DNA of 64,000 bases from Bacteroidales bacterium. GTDB lineage: Bacteria; Bacteroidota; Bacteroidia; Bacteroidales; VadinHA17. The notes under the pieces were generated by a model. The model was not told the DNA's origin. It saw nothing but the letters and a program-made list of their open reading frames with translations, and searched no databases. The number at the start of each line of letters is the position of its first letter. Positions within the stretch are counted from its first letter, which is position 1. Shown piece by piece: positions 55,101 through 63,171 of this stretch. A program made the translations under genes and the position numbers. Location of the stretch: contig JALHSP010000157.1 in assembly GCA_022865305.1 (NCBI GenBank), forward strand, positions 1 to 64,000. The letters are read 5' to 3'.

Positions 55101-55322
55101 AGTTATGATATACCGGTACAGAATATTCTGGGAGGTAAGGTGAAAGGTGCCCAGATTGGACTTGTTGGAAGAAACCTGCTAATGCTTCGGCCTGTAACCA
55201 ACATCTGGACAGATCCCGAATTTAACGAGAGAGGTGGAACAAGCAACGCTGTAGGTTATACTACCGAAAACCAAACACCACCTACAAGGATTTACGGGTT
55301 TAGTGTTAAACTTACTTTTTAA
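52149..55322 (+). CDS. SusC/RagA-family TonB-dependent outer-membrane transporter
   Basis: The 1057-residue protein has a signal peptide (about 1-22). A carboxypeptidase-regulatory-like domain follows (about 25-110, ITGTVTSAVEGEGAIPGVTVQVKGTS). The plug shows the SusC signature VLDGVPVSATYLNSINPNDIENVNVLKGASASALYG. A 22-strand-type barrel ends in VKLTF. There is no N-terminal STN domain, so it probably does not signal to an anti-sigma factor. Energy comes from TonB-ExbBD. It forms the outer-membrane channel under the SusD-like lid encoded 19 bases downstream. The substrate (glycan, peptide or other) cannot be read from the sequence. Confidence 0.95.
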   Translation: MKKLFLLIFLFVFAGVSTLLAQTKIITGTVTSAVEGEGAIPGVTVQVKGTSIGAITDLQGKYSVTAPTTATTLVFSYIGMKTTEVEIGGRSVVDAVMESSLVGLSEVVVTAFGIKRPARELGVATAQVSDQQLTQAGVSNVVNGLTGKVSGLQINTVNNGVNPDTRITLRGNRHFLASNQALIVLDGVPVSATYLNSINPNDIENVNVLKGASASALYGNEASNGVLVITTRKGAGDKPVIRISNTTTFETISYLPKLQNQFGAGSGEDTINYLPEYTFWIGPDRVTDPYTSYENQSYGPEFNGQDVILGGVLADGSYQTIKYSAVKNQKKKFFDTGISIQNDVSYAIGDEKNSFYISAQDVNTTGTVPKDKNRRSGIRVAGSRTSGIFHAEYTLGFSQTNTDISGNDFNQQRPVYWNVLNTPAEIDLTLYKDVVNNKFAEHNGFFNGYYPNPYWIIENSRNKNRGDNLLGSATVSLSPTNWLNISYRAGLINSSDNSTYMRNGVIFNTYNEADPWQAGGYKSEGPFAGVANESLSNSFIMSGDLLVQMDHTFGDFTGKLILGNSLYTNKYRYLYVGNNSIVIPFLYNVSNRLGEPGVDERQLNRSSLGLFADLTLGYKNFLFIHAGARNDWDSRLTKENRSFFYPGVDASFIVTDAIESLKNNSVLSFLKIRGGWSQTGQIALDNWYATLPAFGVGSGFPYGSTAGFVLSQTLSNPLLKPELTQEVEAGFEMSFIRDRIHLEVNVYQSNTKDQTIPATISYATGYASAYINAGELQTRGIETDLRLTPLFSLGDFAWNLTASYTYNTSEVLSIAEGLTELPIRDVSYAVVGEQFPAIKVTDLMRDPSGRIIVDPVTGYPKKDPALKLMGHGNPNHILGITSTMSFKGLVLNAVADYRSGNVILNQVGSALNFTGTSWLSALNRRQNFVIPNSVIAVSDGVYEANTNTITRSAAQKFWYNSDINAVQSTFLTSAAFWKLREVSLSYDIPVQNILGGKVKGAQIGLVGRNLLMLRPVTNIWTDPEFNERGGTSNAVGYTTENQTPPTRIYGFSVKLTF

Positions 55323-55341
55323 GTAGAAAAATCTCGAGAAT

Positions 55342-56832
55342 ATGAAGAAATTAATTATATTTTTAACTGTACTGCTTGTTTTGGGAACCTCTTGCGAGGA
55401 TTTTCTTGGTGTAAACGAGAAAAACCCCAATTCAGCATCTGCTGTTCCGGCGAACCTATTATTACCGGCAGCGCTTAATTCAACCGCTAATATTTTCACT
55501 AATCCGGATAACTTCTTATTCGTTTATGTCTGGCATGGTAGTATGGCGATTAGTACATCATATGTTCAACCAACTTCCCTCACACAGTATAACCTGTTGA
55601 ACAGCCATTACCAGGGTAACTGGGCTAACAGTTACATAAACCTTCAGAATTATGATTATATCGATAAGGAATCGGTTGACACAAAAGACAACTATTATAA
55701 AGCTATTGCCAAGATAATGAAGGTTTATGTTTATCATAACCTTGTTGATATATATGGCAATATTCCTTATTCGCAGGCTCTTAAAACCGATGAGGGAATA
55801 CTTAAGCCTGAATATGATGACCAGAAAACAATATACGAAGATCTGGTTTTACAGCTTGATGCAGCTATGGATCTTATCAGCGATGCACCAGGCAATGCCA
55901 ACGAAGTGGGTGCTTATGATATTATTTATCAAGGCGATATGGATCTCTGGTGGAAATTTGCAAACACCATTAAGCTGAGAATTCTGATAAACCAGTCGGG
56001 AATGACAGACAGGACTACATATATTACAACAGCCCTGGCAACCCAGCCTCACGCCACTACCGATTTTCTGGGTGCAGGTGAAGGTGCAATGCTAAATCCG
56101 GGTTATCTGAAATCATCAGGCAAAATGAATCCGTTCTGGGAAAATTTCTATAAGCAGGATGACACACAGCAATCCGATGGTCTTCAATACTACGCTCCAA
56201 ATCAGGATGCCTGCGATTTTTTGACAGCTAATAACGATCCCCGAAAGTTCAGATTCTTTGCTGCTAACCCGGCAGGAATTATCAGAGGCAACTATTTTGG
56301 AGCACTCCTGCTTGATCCCCCGGCTACTTTATCAATATTAGGTCCGGGTTTACTAAGGGCATATAATCAGGATGCACCTATATTGACCGATTTCGAAAGT
56401 CTTTTCCTACAGGCTGAAGCTGTTCAAAGAAACTTACTTACCGGAAGTGCAAAAGCATTGTATGAAAGTGCTGTTACACAGTCTATAATCTATATGGGTG
56501 GGATCAATGGCACAGCAGCAGCTGCAGCGACATACCTGACTCAGGAAGCCAAGCAGCTGGTAAACTTTGATATTGCTGTTGATAAAATCAAAACGATCAT
56601 AACTCAGAAATGGTGCGCACTCAACGGTGTAAGCCCAATGCCGATATGGACTGACTACAGGAGAACAGGATTTCCCGTCATAACTTTATCACAGGATCCT
56701 GCACGGAAAGGTAATGTACCTCCGGTTCGTTTGTTATACCCGCAGACTGAGATCAGTACTAATAATGACAATGTACTGGCACAGGGAACAATTGAACTGA
56801 CCGGTCCGAAAATTTTCTGGCAGAACCGTTAA
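55342..56832 (+). CDS. SusD/RagB-family nutrient-binding lipoprotein
   Basis: The 496-residue protein has a lipoprotein signal (LVLGTSC, lipidated Cys about 17) followed by EDFLGVNEKNPNSAS, the usual SusD opening. It contains TPR-like helices (NYYKAIAKIMKVYVYHNLVDIYGNIPYSQAL) and a C-terminal LFLQAEAVQRNL segment. The subtype looks like the SusD-like_2 group, whose substrates are often not starch. It forms the lid of the SusC channel and is translated 19 bases after it. Confidence 0.93.
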   Translation: MKKLIIFLTVLLVLGTSCEDFLGVNEKNPNSASAVPANLLLPAALNSTANIFTNPDNFLFVYVWHGSMAISTSYVQPTSLTQYNLLNSHYQGNWANSYINLQNYDYIDKESVDTKDNYYKAIAKIMKVYVYHNLVDIYGNIPYSQALKTDEGILKPEYDDQKTIYEDLVLQLDAAMDLISDAPGNANEVGAYDIIYQGDMDLWWKFANTIKLRILINQSGMTDRTTYITTALATQPHATTDFLGAGEGAMLNPGYLKSSGKMNPFWENFYKQDDTQQSDGLQYYAPNQDACDFLTANNDPRKFRFFAANPAGIIRGNYFGALLLDPPATLSILGPGLLRAYNQDAPILTDFESLFLQAEAVQRNLLTGSAKALYESAVTQSIIYMGGINGTAAAAATYLTQEAKQLVNFDIAVDKIKTIITQKWCALNGVSPMPIWTDYRRTGFPVITLSQDPARKGNVPPVRLLYPQTEISTNNDNVLAQGTIELTGPKIFWQNR

Positions 56833-56868
56833 TGTTAAATGCAAATAAAAAATAATAAAACTAGGAAA

Positions 56869-57765
56869 ATGAAAAGCAAAATATTAAAGATAATATCCTT
56901 TCTGGCAGTTGCTCTTATTGTAAGTTCCTGCCTTAAAGATGATATAGGGCTCGACTGGACTGACTCCGTTAAAGGGAAAATGTATGCGGAGGTCCATTAT
57001 TGGTATTCCGGATTTCAGGTCACTGCATTACAACCTGTTCCTGATGATGTTGTTTTCAGGTTCATGATTAATATTGCTACAGATGAATTGCCAACAGAGG
57101 ATATTACAGTTTCTGTTGCAGTAAATGCATCAGTATTGGCCAAATATAATTCTCTGAAAGGTACAGCTTACCAATTATACCCTTATATTGAAGTTTTAAC
57201 TCCAACGGTTACAGTTAAAGCCGGAACGCGTACTACTTATGCAAGAGTGAGAGTATGGAATGCTGATCTGTTAAATCCTTGCGATAACTTTATGGCTCCT
57301 ATTTCCATCACCGAAGCTACCGGAGGTGCTATTGTTGCAAATCCTCTTGGCCAGGGTTCATGCCTGATGGCACTGCCGATTTCCAACCCATGGGCTGGCT
57401 TTTACCATGCTTTTGGCTATCGTAATCACCCGGTCAATGGGATAGAGCCGTTTGATTGGTCATCGCAAGAGTTGACCACAGTCAACTGTGAAAAGGTACA
57501 TAAAGCCATTGTAGGTAATTATTCAGGTTATGGACTGGATATTAAAGTTACTCAAAATACGATGGATGTTGGTGGTACACAAGTCTTTAAATGTGAACTT
57601 CAGGTTACTGACATGTCAGATCCGACTGATTTTATAGTTTATCCTGATGATGCTGGAGCACCGATGAACTACTACAATCCTGTAACAAAGACATTTGAAT
57701 TATTCTATGCTTATAATAAGGCAGCACCTCGTATAATTCGTGAAACTTTAGTCAGAAATCTCTGA
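56869..57765 (+). CDS. Surface lipoprotein, DUF1735-like
   Basis: I chose ATG 56869 (MKSKILKIISFL), giving 298 residues with a lipoprotein signal (LIVSSC). The codons from 56839 would add ten unlikely residues. The N-terminal half has the pattern of DUF1735 surface proteins: VAVNASVLAKYNSLKGTAYQL, then TVTVKAGTRTTYARVRV and PISITEATGGAIVANPLG. The C-terminal half is a beta-rich domain I do not recognise. Such proteins are often accessory glycan-binding lipoproteins in SusC/SusD loci. It lies 36 bases after susD and 29 bases before the next gene. Confidence 0.72.
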   Translation: MKSKILKIISFLAVALIVSSCLKDDIGLDWTDSVKGKMYAEVHYWYSGFQVTALQPVPDDVVFRFMINIATDELPTEDITVSVAVNASVLAKYNSLKGTAYQLYPYIEVLTPTVTVKAGTRTTYARVRVWNADLLNPCDNFMAPISITEATGGAIVANPLGQGSCLMALPISNPWAGFYHAFGYRNHPVNGIEPFDWSSQELTTVNCEKVHKAIVGNYSGYGLDIKVTQNTMDVGGTQVFKCELQVTDMSDPTDFIVYPDDAGAPMNYYNPVTKTFELFYAYNKAAPRIIRETLVRNL

Positions 57766-57794
57766 GCATTAACCAGATTTAAATAGAGATAAAT

Positions 57795-59084
57795 ATGAAA
57801 AGGATAAATATAGTATTTGTAATATTGCTCGTTTTTTCAGGCATATTTACATTTCAAAGTTGTAAGGAAGAGGAAGGGACAATCACCTCGTTTGGTGCAT
57901 TTACCCAGCCTGTTCTGGTTGCTCCGGCAAATGGTACATTCATCAATCTTGCTGGAACAACAGTTGATCTTAAATGGTCATCAACCGATGCTGAGGGAGA
58001 TCCGCAGAAATGGGACATTTATTTTGGCACTTCTGATGATCCTGGGCTGGTTAAAACCGGCCATAATTCACAGACATATACCGTTACTGTTGCTATTGGT
58101 ACTGAGTATTTCTGGCGTGTTGTGGGTACAGATGCAAACGGAATTCCGACAAGGAGTGAAACCTGGAGCTTTGAGATTGTGGATCCCAATGCACCGATAG
58201 ACGTAACATTGAGCTGGGCAACCGATGCTCTTAAACAGCTCGGTCTGGATCTTGATCCTCGTGATGCTGCTAATCTGAGACTGCTTATCCGTAAGGAAGA
58301 CCTGACCAGTGTCAAGACAGTAAATACTACCGATTTTGAAGTCTACTCTGTTTTTAATACACTTGCAGATGGAAAGTATTATATAGCTACAGATTTATTT
58401 GGTACCGTCGACGCAGGTGATTTCAATATGCCGCTCACCCTTGATCTGGAGTTAAATTTATATCAGAGAGGTGTTATGGACGAGACAATACCCTTTAACC
58501 AAGTTATGACGAATGAGTATGCATGTTCATCATACCGAGTTTATCTTGGTTATATTGTCAAAACAGGATCAACCTATGTATTCACAAAAGAAGTAACTAA
58601 ACCAGTAAGCCCTTATTCAGCAATCTGGTATGGTACCGATAACGCCGACTTCTTGTATGATAGTGAGGTTGAGACATATATGGGTTGCAGCCTTCAGATC
58701 AAAGGCTTAAGCTACGGCTGGATGAGTGATTACTGGGGTGAAGTAATTTTTAAAGGAGGAACTGCGAACATCACAATTGATCCAGCAACTGGAGATGTTA
58801 CTATTCCTAACCAATTCTACTGCAGAACTAGATGGTTAGGAGCTGTTCAACTTGACTATTACATTGAAGGAACCGGCACTTATGATGCAACAGGTCAATA
58901 CCCTATTATGACCATTACATATGACCTTATTCAGAATGGAGTAAGTATGGCATCACAGGATCCTGCAAGCGATCCGGCCTTTGTGGCGCATCTGACTCAG
59001 GACCCGAATGGTTTAAAAGGTGGCAAAGGTGCCGCTGTAATTAAGTTTACAAGACCTCTGGTCAAACCGGCTGAACGTAAATAA
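57795..59084 (+). CDS. Surface lipoprotein with fibronectin-III-like domain (SusE/F-like position)
   Basis: The 429-residue protein has a lipoprotein signal (FTFQSC, Cys about 23). An N-terminal FnIII-like domain follows (about 35-130): PVLVAPANGTFINLAGTTVDLKWSSTDAEGD, then YTVTVAIGTEYFWRVVGTD. The remaining 300 residues are beta-rich with many aromatic residues (LSYGWMSDYWGEVIFKG), as in surface binding proteins. There is no recognisable enzyme motif. As the last gene of the SusC/SusD operon it holds the position of SusE/SusF-like binding proteins. It ends just before a strong terminator. Confidence 0.7.
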   Translation: MKRINIVFVILLVFSGIFTFQSCKEEEGTITSFGAFTQPVLVAPANGTFINLAGTTVDLKWSSTDAEGDPQKWDIYFGTSDDPGLVKTGHNSQTYTVTVAIGTEYFWRVVGTDANGIPTRSETWSFEIVDPNAPIDVTLSWATDALKQLGLDLDPRDAANLRLLIRKEDLTSVKTVNTTDFEVYSVFNTLADGKYYIATDLFGTVDAGDFNMPLTLDLELNLYQRGVMDETIPFNQVMTNEYACSSYRVYLGYIVKTGSTYVFTKEVTKPVSPYSAIWYGTDNADFLYDSEVETYMGCSLQIKGLSYGWMSDYWGEVIFKGGTANITIDPATGDVTIPNQFYCRTRWLGAVQLDYYIEGTGTYDATGQYPIMTITYDLIQNGVSMASQDPASDPAFVAHLTQDPNGLKGGKGAAVIKFTRPLVKPAERK

Positions 59085-59100
59085 TTGTTGCAGTGATAAA

Positions 59101-59133
59101 AAAAAACCGCTCCAGTGACTGAGCGGTTTTTTT
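59101..59133. terminator. Bidirectional terminator between the SusCD operon and the CorC-like gene
   Basis: A seven-base stem ACCGCTC/GAGCGGT (59106-59112 with 59121-59127) encloses an eight-base loop. It is preceded by a run of A and followed by a run of seven T. It can stop the plus-strand SusCD operon (stop at 59084) and, through the A-run, the convergent minus-strand operon ending at 59132. Confidence 0.85.
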
Positions 59134-60391
59134 ATTCTATCTTCAGATTCACCAGCTCGAGCCTGGTTGCTGTTACTTTAAGAATCTTGAAAACCAGATT
59201 TTTTACCCTGATGACATCGTTATTTCCGGGAATGCTCCCATGAAAAAATAATATCATCCCGGCAAGAGTTTCATAATCATCTTCTTCAGGCAGCTTGAGA
59301 TTATATTTTTCGTTCAGGTAATCTATTTCAAGACGGCCTGAAAAAATATATTCGTTTTTGCTGATGACCTTTTCTGTGAGCTCATTGATATCATGCTCAT
59401 CCTCAATATCCCCGACAATCTCCTCAAGCACATCCTCTATGGTGACCATCCCTGATGTGCCTCCAAACTCATCCACCACCAGTGCAACATTTTTCTTTTC
59501 ATCAACAAACACCTTTAAAAGCTTATTGGCTGCCATCGTCTCGGGGACAATAGCCAGCTTCCTGATATTGGATCTTATGTCCGGAGGATTTTTAAATATA
59601 TCCTTAAGCTCAAAATAACCGATAATATTGTCAATGGTACTTTGATAAACCAGTATCCTTGAATGTTGCGTCTCGATAAATTTTTCTTTTAGTTCTGCAA
59701 CCGATCCTGTGCATTCAATCGCTTCAATCTCAGTTCTTGGGACCATACATTCCCTGAGCTTAACATTGGAAAAATCGAGAGCATTCTGAAATATTCTGAT
59801 ATTATGATGATCAGGTTCAGTATCTTCTCTGCTCTGCTTGCTCAGGTTTACAAAATGATCGAGATCAACTTTGCTGAAGACAATATTTTCCTGCGACTTC
59901 TCACCTGGTTTGTTTTTGAAAAAAATTCTTATAAAGAGATTCGATGCTGCCAGGGTGAATTTGCTGATAGGATAGAAAATCCAGTAGAAAAACAGCGTGG
60001 GCAAACTTAAAATCTTCAGGAAAAAATTTGGGGAGACAATGAAAATTGTCTTGGGCATAAATTCAGCAACCAGCAGAATCAGAGCCGTGGAAATTATAGT
60101 GTTGAAGATTAACACCAGGAGATCTGATCCCAGGAGAGGTGTCAGAACAGGGCTGAGAAGTTTTGAAAAGAAGAGACCGTAAATAACCAGGGCGATGTTA
60201 TTTCCGATCAGCATTGTAGCAATATACTTGCCGGGATTATTGGAGAAAATCTTAATTATTTCGGAACCGAAAACACCCTGTTTGCGATCCAGCTCAATCC
60301 GCAGTTTGTTGGAGGCAATAAAAGCTATCTCCATGCCGGAGAAGAATGCGGAAAAAAGCAATGCCAGGAGTATGATCACGATACTGTCCAT
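59132..60391 (-). CDS. CorC/HlyC-family protein (DUF21, CBS pair, CorC_HlyC domain)
   Basis: The 419-residue protein has an N-terminal DUF21 membrane domain with about four helices (FSGMEIAFIASNKLRIEL is its signature). Two CBS motifs follow (CMVPRTEIEAIE, then VALVVDEFGGTSGMVTIEDVLEEIVGDIEDEHD) and a C-terminal CorC_HlyC domain (LPEEDDYETLAGMILFFHGSIP). Members are linked to Mg or Co transport; the hemolysin name is historical. In some Bacteroidota a similar gene is called gldE, but that name is not supported here because no gliding genes are adjacent. It lies 17 bases after lptC. Confidence 0.9.
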   Translation of the reverse strand: MDSIVIILLALLFSAFFSGMEIAFIASNKLRIELDRKQGVFGSEIIKIFSNNPGKYIATMLIGNNIALVIYGLFFSKLLSPVLTPLLGSDLLVLIFNTIISTALILLVAEFMPKTIFIVSPNFFLKILSLPTLFFYWIFYPISKFTLAASNLFIRIFFKNKPGEKSQENIVFSKVDLDHFVNLSKQSREDTEPDHHNIRIFQNALDFSNVKLRECMVPRTEIEAIECTGSVAELKEKFIETQHSRILVYQSTIDNIIGYFELKDIFKNPPDIRSNIRKLAIVPETMAANKLLKVFVDEKKNVALVVDEFGGTSGMVTIEDVLEEIVGDIEDEHDINELTEKVISKNEYIFSGRLEIDYLNEKYNLKLPEEDDYETLAGMILFFHGSIPGNNDVIRVKNLVFKILKVTATRLELVNLKIE

Positions 60392-60408
60392 TTCTCAAAG
60401 TTAACCTT

Positions 60409-60975
60409 TTATTCATCACGCAGATAAATCGGCCCGGAGACATTTTTGATTCTTTTTTTTGTAAGCCTCATGTCCGATTCAAATCCGCTTCCCTGAATAA
60501 TTTGATCCTCAGAGGTGATCTTCAAAAACCTGTCGGTATAGATAATATCTTTGTCCTGGTCCCAGAATAACTGCTCCGTTTCAAGCTTGTAATTTGTTTC
60601 GTTTACAACAACCACGGAGTCTCTCAGTTCCCAAAGGTTCTTTTTATCAGTAAATCTGGCATATTTTGCGGAAGCTGTAGCGACAGGCTCCTTATGTCCG
60701 TCATAAAAAATAACCCTGATTCCCGATCTGAATTCAGAATATGGAGGATCCGTATTGGTAAATCTTTCCAAAAGAGGAGAAGACATAATCAGCTGAATCC
60801 GTCCTGAATCAGCTAATACTGTCTCAAAATTTTTTACTATTTGTGTAGGCAGTGTAAGAATTTCTGTTTTATTTATAGTGTCGTTTTTCCTTTCGCATGA
60901 ATACAAAAAAACTGCAGCCGCCAGCAATGCAGGTAAAAAGGATTGAATCCTGTATGTATTAATGAATCTTCTCAA
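60409..60975 (-). CDS. lptC: LPS export protein LptC
   Basis: The 188-residue protein has a hydrophobic N-terminus ending in LYSC, so it may be a lipoprotein rather than the single-helix LptC of enterobacteria. The LptC domain follows: GIRVIFYDGHKEPVATASAKYARF, NLWELRDSVVVVNE, LETEQLFWDQDKDIIYTDRFLKI and QGSGFESDM. LptC bridges LPS from the LptBFG complex to LptA. It lies between the barrel gene (47 bases) and the CorC-like gene. Confidence 0.9.
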   Translation of the reverse strand: MRRFINTYRIQSFLPALLAAAVFLYSCERKNDTINKTEILTLPTQIVKNFETVLADSGRIQLIMSSPLLERFTNTDPPYSEFRSGIRVIFYDGHKEPVATASAKYARFTDKKNLWELRDSVVVVNETNYKLETEQLFWDQDKDIIYTDRFLKITSEDQIIQGSGFESDMRLTKKRIKNVSGPIYLRDE

Positions 60976-61022
60976 CGATAGAGTATGAATATGATTTAAT
61001 TTTAAGGAAAGATAAACGGATA

Positions 61023-62300
61023 TTAATCAAATTTTTGTTTAAGGAACCAGAAATCATACAGGTTAAGACTGATGCCCATTGTAAAATAATTTTCAGTATG
61101 AAAATCTGTTGCTGAACCTGATTTCCTCGTAAAGTCAAAAAACATATTGGTTTTTGATAACGACCGTGGCATTGGAATGCCAAGACCAATGCTCAATCCA
61201 AATTCTTTTATTTGTTCTCCATTGATGATCAGATAATTATCCTCAATATGACCACCCAGCCGATATTCCATTCTTTTTATAAAACTGTAATTGGAAAATT
61301 TATCGGGGATTATTTCAATACCAAAAAGAATTGCTTTTGTATTGGCAAGATAACCTTCACTTCCATGAATTATTGCTTTCGACCAGCTGGAGGTAATATA
61401 ATCGATTCCTGCTGCAAATTTATTTTTCTTTCCGAACAAAATACCAAACCTGAGGGTTCCCGGAAGTAAAGCTTTTGTCGAGTCTGCATAATATAACAGA
61501 GTATCCTTTGTGCTGTATGCAGTGTATCTGATGCTTAAATTCTCATAATTCGATTTATAATATTTTTCTGAAGTAAATGATGCTCCTGCATTAAAAAAAT
61601 AATCTTTTTTTATACTTGCTGCATACTGAACTCCATAATCAAAGTTTATTCCGCTCAAATGAATTCGTTCGGAATTGTTGTTATGAAAAACATTATAATA
61701 ATCGGCAAAAATATATTGATTAGTCCTGGTAATCTGGCCGAAGAGGATTGTCATATTAACTCCAAGCGATAAATTCCGGGTAACGTTTAAGCCTGTCCCG
61801 AGAAAAAAACTTGTCATACCCCCTTCGCCGGCATGATAAGAAGTGTATTCCCCGGTAAGAGGATCATAACCCGGATCACCCTCAAGTACAGTCTCGGATA
61901 TCTTATAATACCCATTACTGAGTGGTACGATCCCGGTAGCAACTCCCCATTTCTTTGTCAGCGGGAAACCCATCAGCAGATGGTCGAAGTTCATGTCATC
62001 CGAGAAAAAACGGGAGTCTCCGTCAGAAAGCAAGTTCATACTGTAATCGAGGCCAAAATCAAAAACAAATGAATTAGTATCAATACTGCTATAGGATGCC
62101 GGATTTGAAAAGTAGATCGAATTGTTATCTCTCAGTGAAATTCCAATGCCTCCCATTCCCATGCTTCTGAATGATCCGGCCGGTTCAAGCAAACCGAGGT
62201 TGAATCGTGCATAGGGAGAATTCACAAGTTTTTGTCCGGAAGCGTAAAAGGGGTAAAGGAAAATAAAGATGAAAATTATTGTAAAAAATTTATTTCGCAT
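61023..62300 (-). CDS. Outer-membrane barrel protein of unknown function
   Basis: The 425-residue protein has a signal peptide (about 1-22). A FadL/PorV-like opening follows (NSPYARFNLGLLEPAGSFRSMGMGGIGISLRDNNSIYFSNPASYSSID). The remainder is regular beta-strand sequence ending in LKQKFD. The gene sits between coaX (11-base overlap) and lptC. I recall this arrangement in many Bacteroidota, which hints at a link to envelope assembly, but I know of no shown function. Confidence 0.75.
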   Translation of the reverse strand: MRNKFFTIIFIFIFLYPFYASGQKLVNSPYARFNLGLLEPAGSFRSMGMGGIGISLRDNNSIYFSNPASYSSIDTNSFVFDFGLDYSMNLLSDGDSRFFSDDMNFDHLLMGFPLTKKWGVATGIVPLSNGYYKISETVLEGDPGYDPLTGEYTSYHAGEGGMTSFFLGTGLNVTRNLSLGVNMTILFGQITRTNQYIFADYYNVFHNNNSERIHLSGINFDYGVQYAASIKKDYFFNAGASFTSEKYYKSNYENLSIRYTAYSTKDTLLYYADSTKALLPGTLRFGILFGKKNKFAAGIDYITSSWSKAIIHGSEGYLANTKAILFGIEIIPDKFSNYSFIKRMEYRLGGHIEDNYLIINGEQIKEFGLSIGLGIPMPRSLSKTNMFFDFTRKSGSATDFHTENYFTMGISLNLYDFWFLKQKFD

Positions 62301-63018
62301 TGTACTCGAGGATATAATTTAAACCATCAATCACAATATCAGGCAGATATATGACGTGATGGCTGATTTTGTCTTTAAGATAACCGCTGTCTCCACCTGT
62401 GAGGATTACTTTAAATTCAGTATGACTTTTTTCAAACGTGCGAATATACTCATTTATTTCATAAATAAGCCCTTTGATTACACCGGCAGTTATAGCTTCG
62501 AAAGTATTCTTCCCGGGAGATGAAAATTTATGTGTTGTGGGAATCAGAGGCAGCTTACCGGTAAAATTATGCAACGCTTTGAATCTCATACTCAAACCGG
62601 GCGATATATTTCCACCTTTAAAGGATTTCCCTGAAAGATAGTCATAGGTGACTGCACTTCCTGCATCAATAATCAGAACCTTCTTTCCGGGGAATAAATA
62701 GGATGCTCCTGCTACGGCTGCAATTCTGTCAGAGCCAAGTGTTTCAGGAGTTTCATATTCATTTTTAAAGGGAAGTTTCGACATGTGTGAAAGAACATGT
62801 ACATAAGGTATGTTCAGAGTGGCCAGATCGACGATAAACTCCGGAATATCTCTTACTGAAGATACTATTGCCCTGTCAACCTCATGCTCATAAGGTGAAA
62901 ATAATTTTTGCATTTTATCCCAACTGTACTGTTTGGTCTGAAGTGCGAGAACCTTTTTCTTTTTATCAAATACAGCAATCTTGGTACTGGTGTTACCTAT
63001 ATCAAAAATCAGGTTCAT
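62290..63018 (-). CDS. coaX: Type III pantothenate kinase
   Basis: CoaX phosphorylates pantothenate, the first step of coenzyme A synthesis. The 242-residue protein has the ASKHA-fold phosphate loops: DIGNTSTKIAVFD at the N-terminus and IDAGSAVTYDYL (phosphate-2; the usual wording is DxGTA). It also has ETLGSDRIAAVAGA and the C-terminal VILTGGDSGYL. The start is the ATG complementary to 63016-63018. It overlaps the barrel gene by 11 bases, so translation is probably coupled. Confidence 0.95.
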   Translation of the reverse strand: MNLIFDIGNTSTKIAVFDKKKKVLALQTKQYSWDKMQKLFSPYEHEVDRAIVSSVRDIPEFIVDLATLNIPYVHVLSHMSKLPFKNEYETPETLGSDRIAAVAGASYLFPGKKVLIIDAGSAVTYDYLSGKSFKGGNISPGLSMRFKALHNFTGKLPLIPTTHKFSSPGKNTFEAITAGVIKGLIYEINEYIRTFEKSHTEFKVILTGGDSGYLKDKISHHVIYLPDIVIDGLNYILEYNAK

Positions 63019-63085
63019 GACGGAAATATTTTACATAATTACGAAATATTGAAAAAAGTGCCTAAAGTGAGCTAAAGTTTGTCAG

Positions 63086-63113
63086 CCCGTCCATACCGAA
63101 CGGTATGGACGGG
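63086..63113. repeat. Perfect 13-base-pair palindrome between mfd and coaX
   Basis: CCCGTCCATACCG (63086-63098), AA, CGGTATGGACGGG (63101-63113). The arms are exactly complementary. There is no T-run on either side, so it is not a standard intrinsic terminator. It lies in the 153-base gap between the mfd stop and the coaX start on the minus strand. Confidence 0.7.
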
Positions 63114-63171
63114 GAGTACTTAAAGTTACTCATTTTTTATGACTCCGGGCCCTTCAGCCTTTTAATATGCT

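Noticed and set aside
59132-60391. Naming the CorC/HlyC protein GldE
   Set aside because: The domain layout fits both, but the neighbours are lptC and coaX, not gliding genes, so the general family name is safer.
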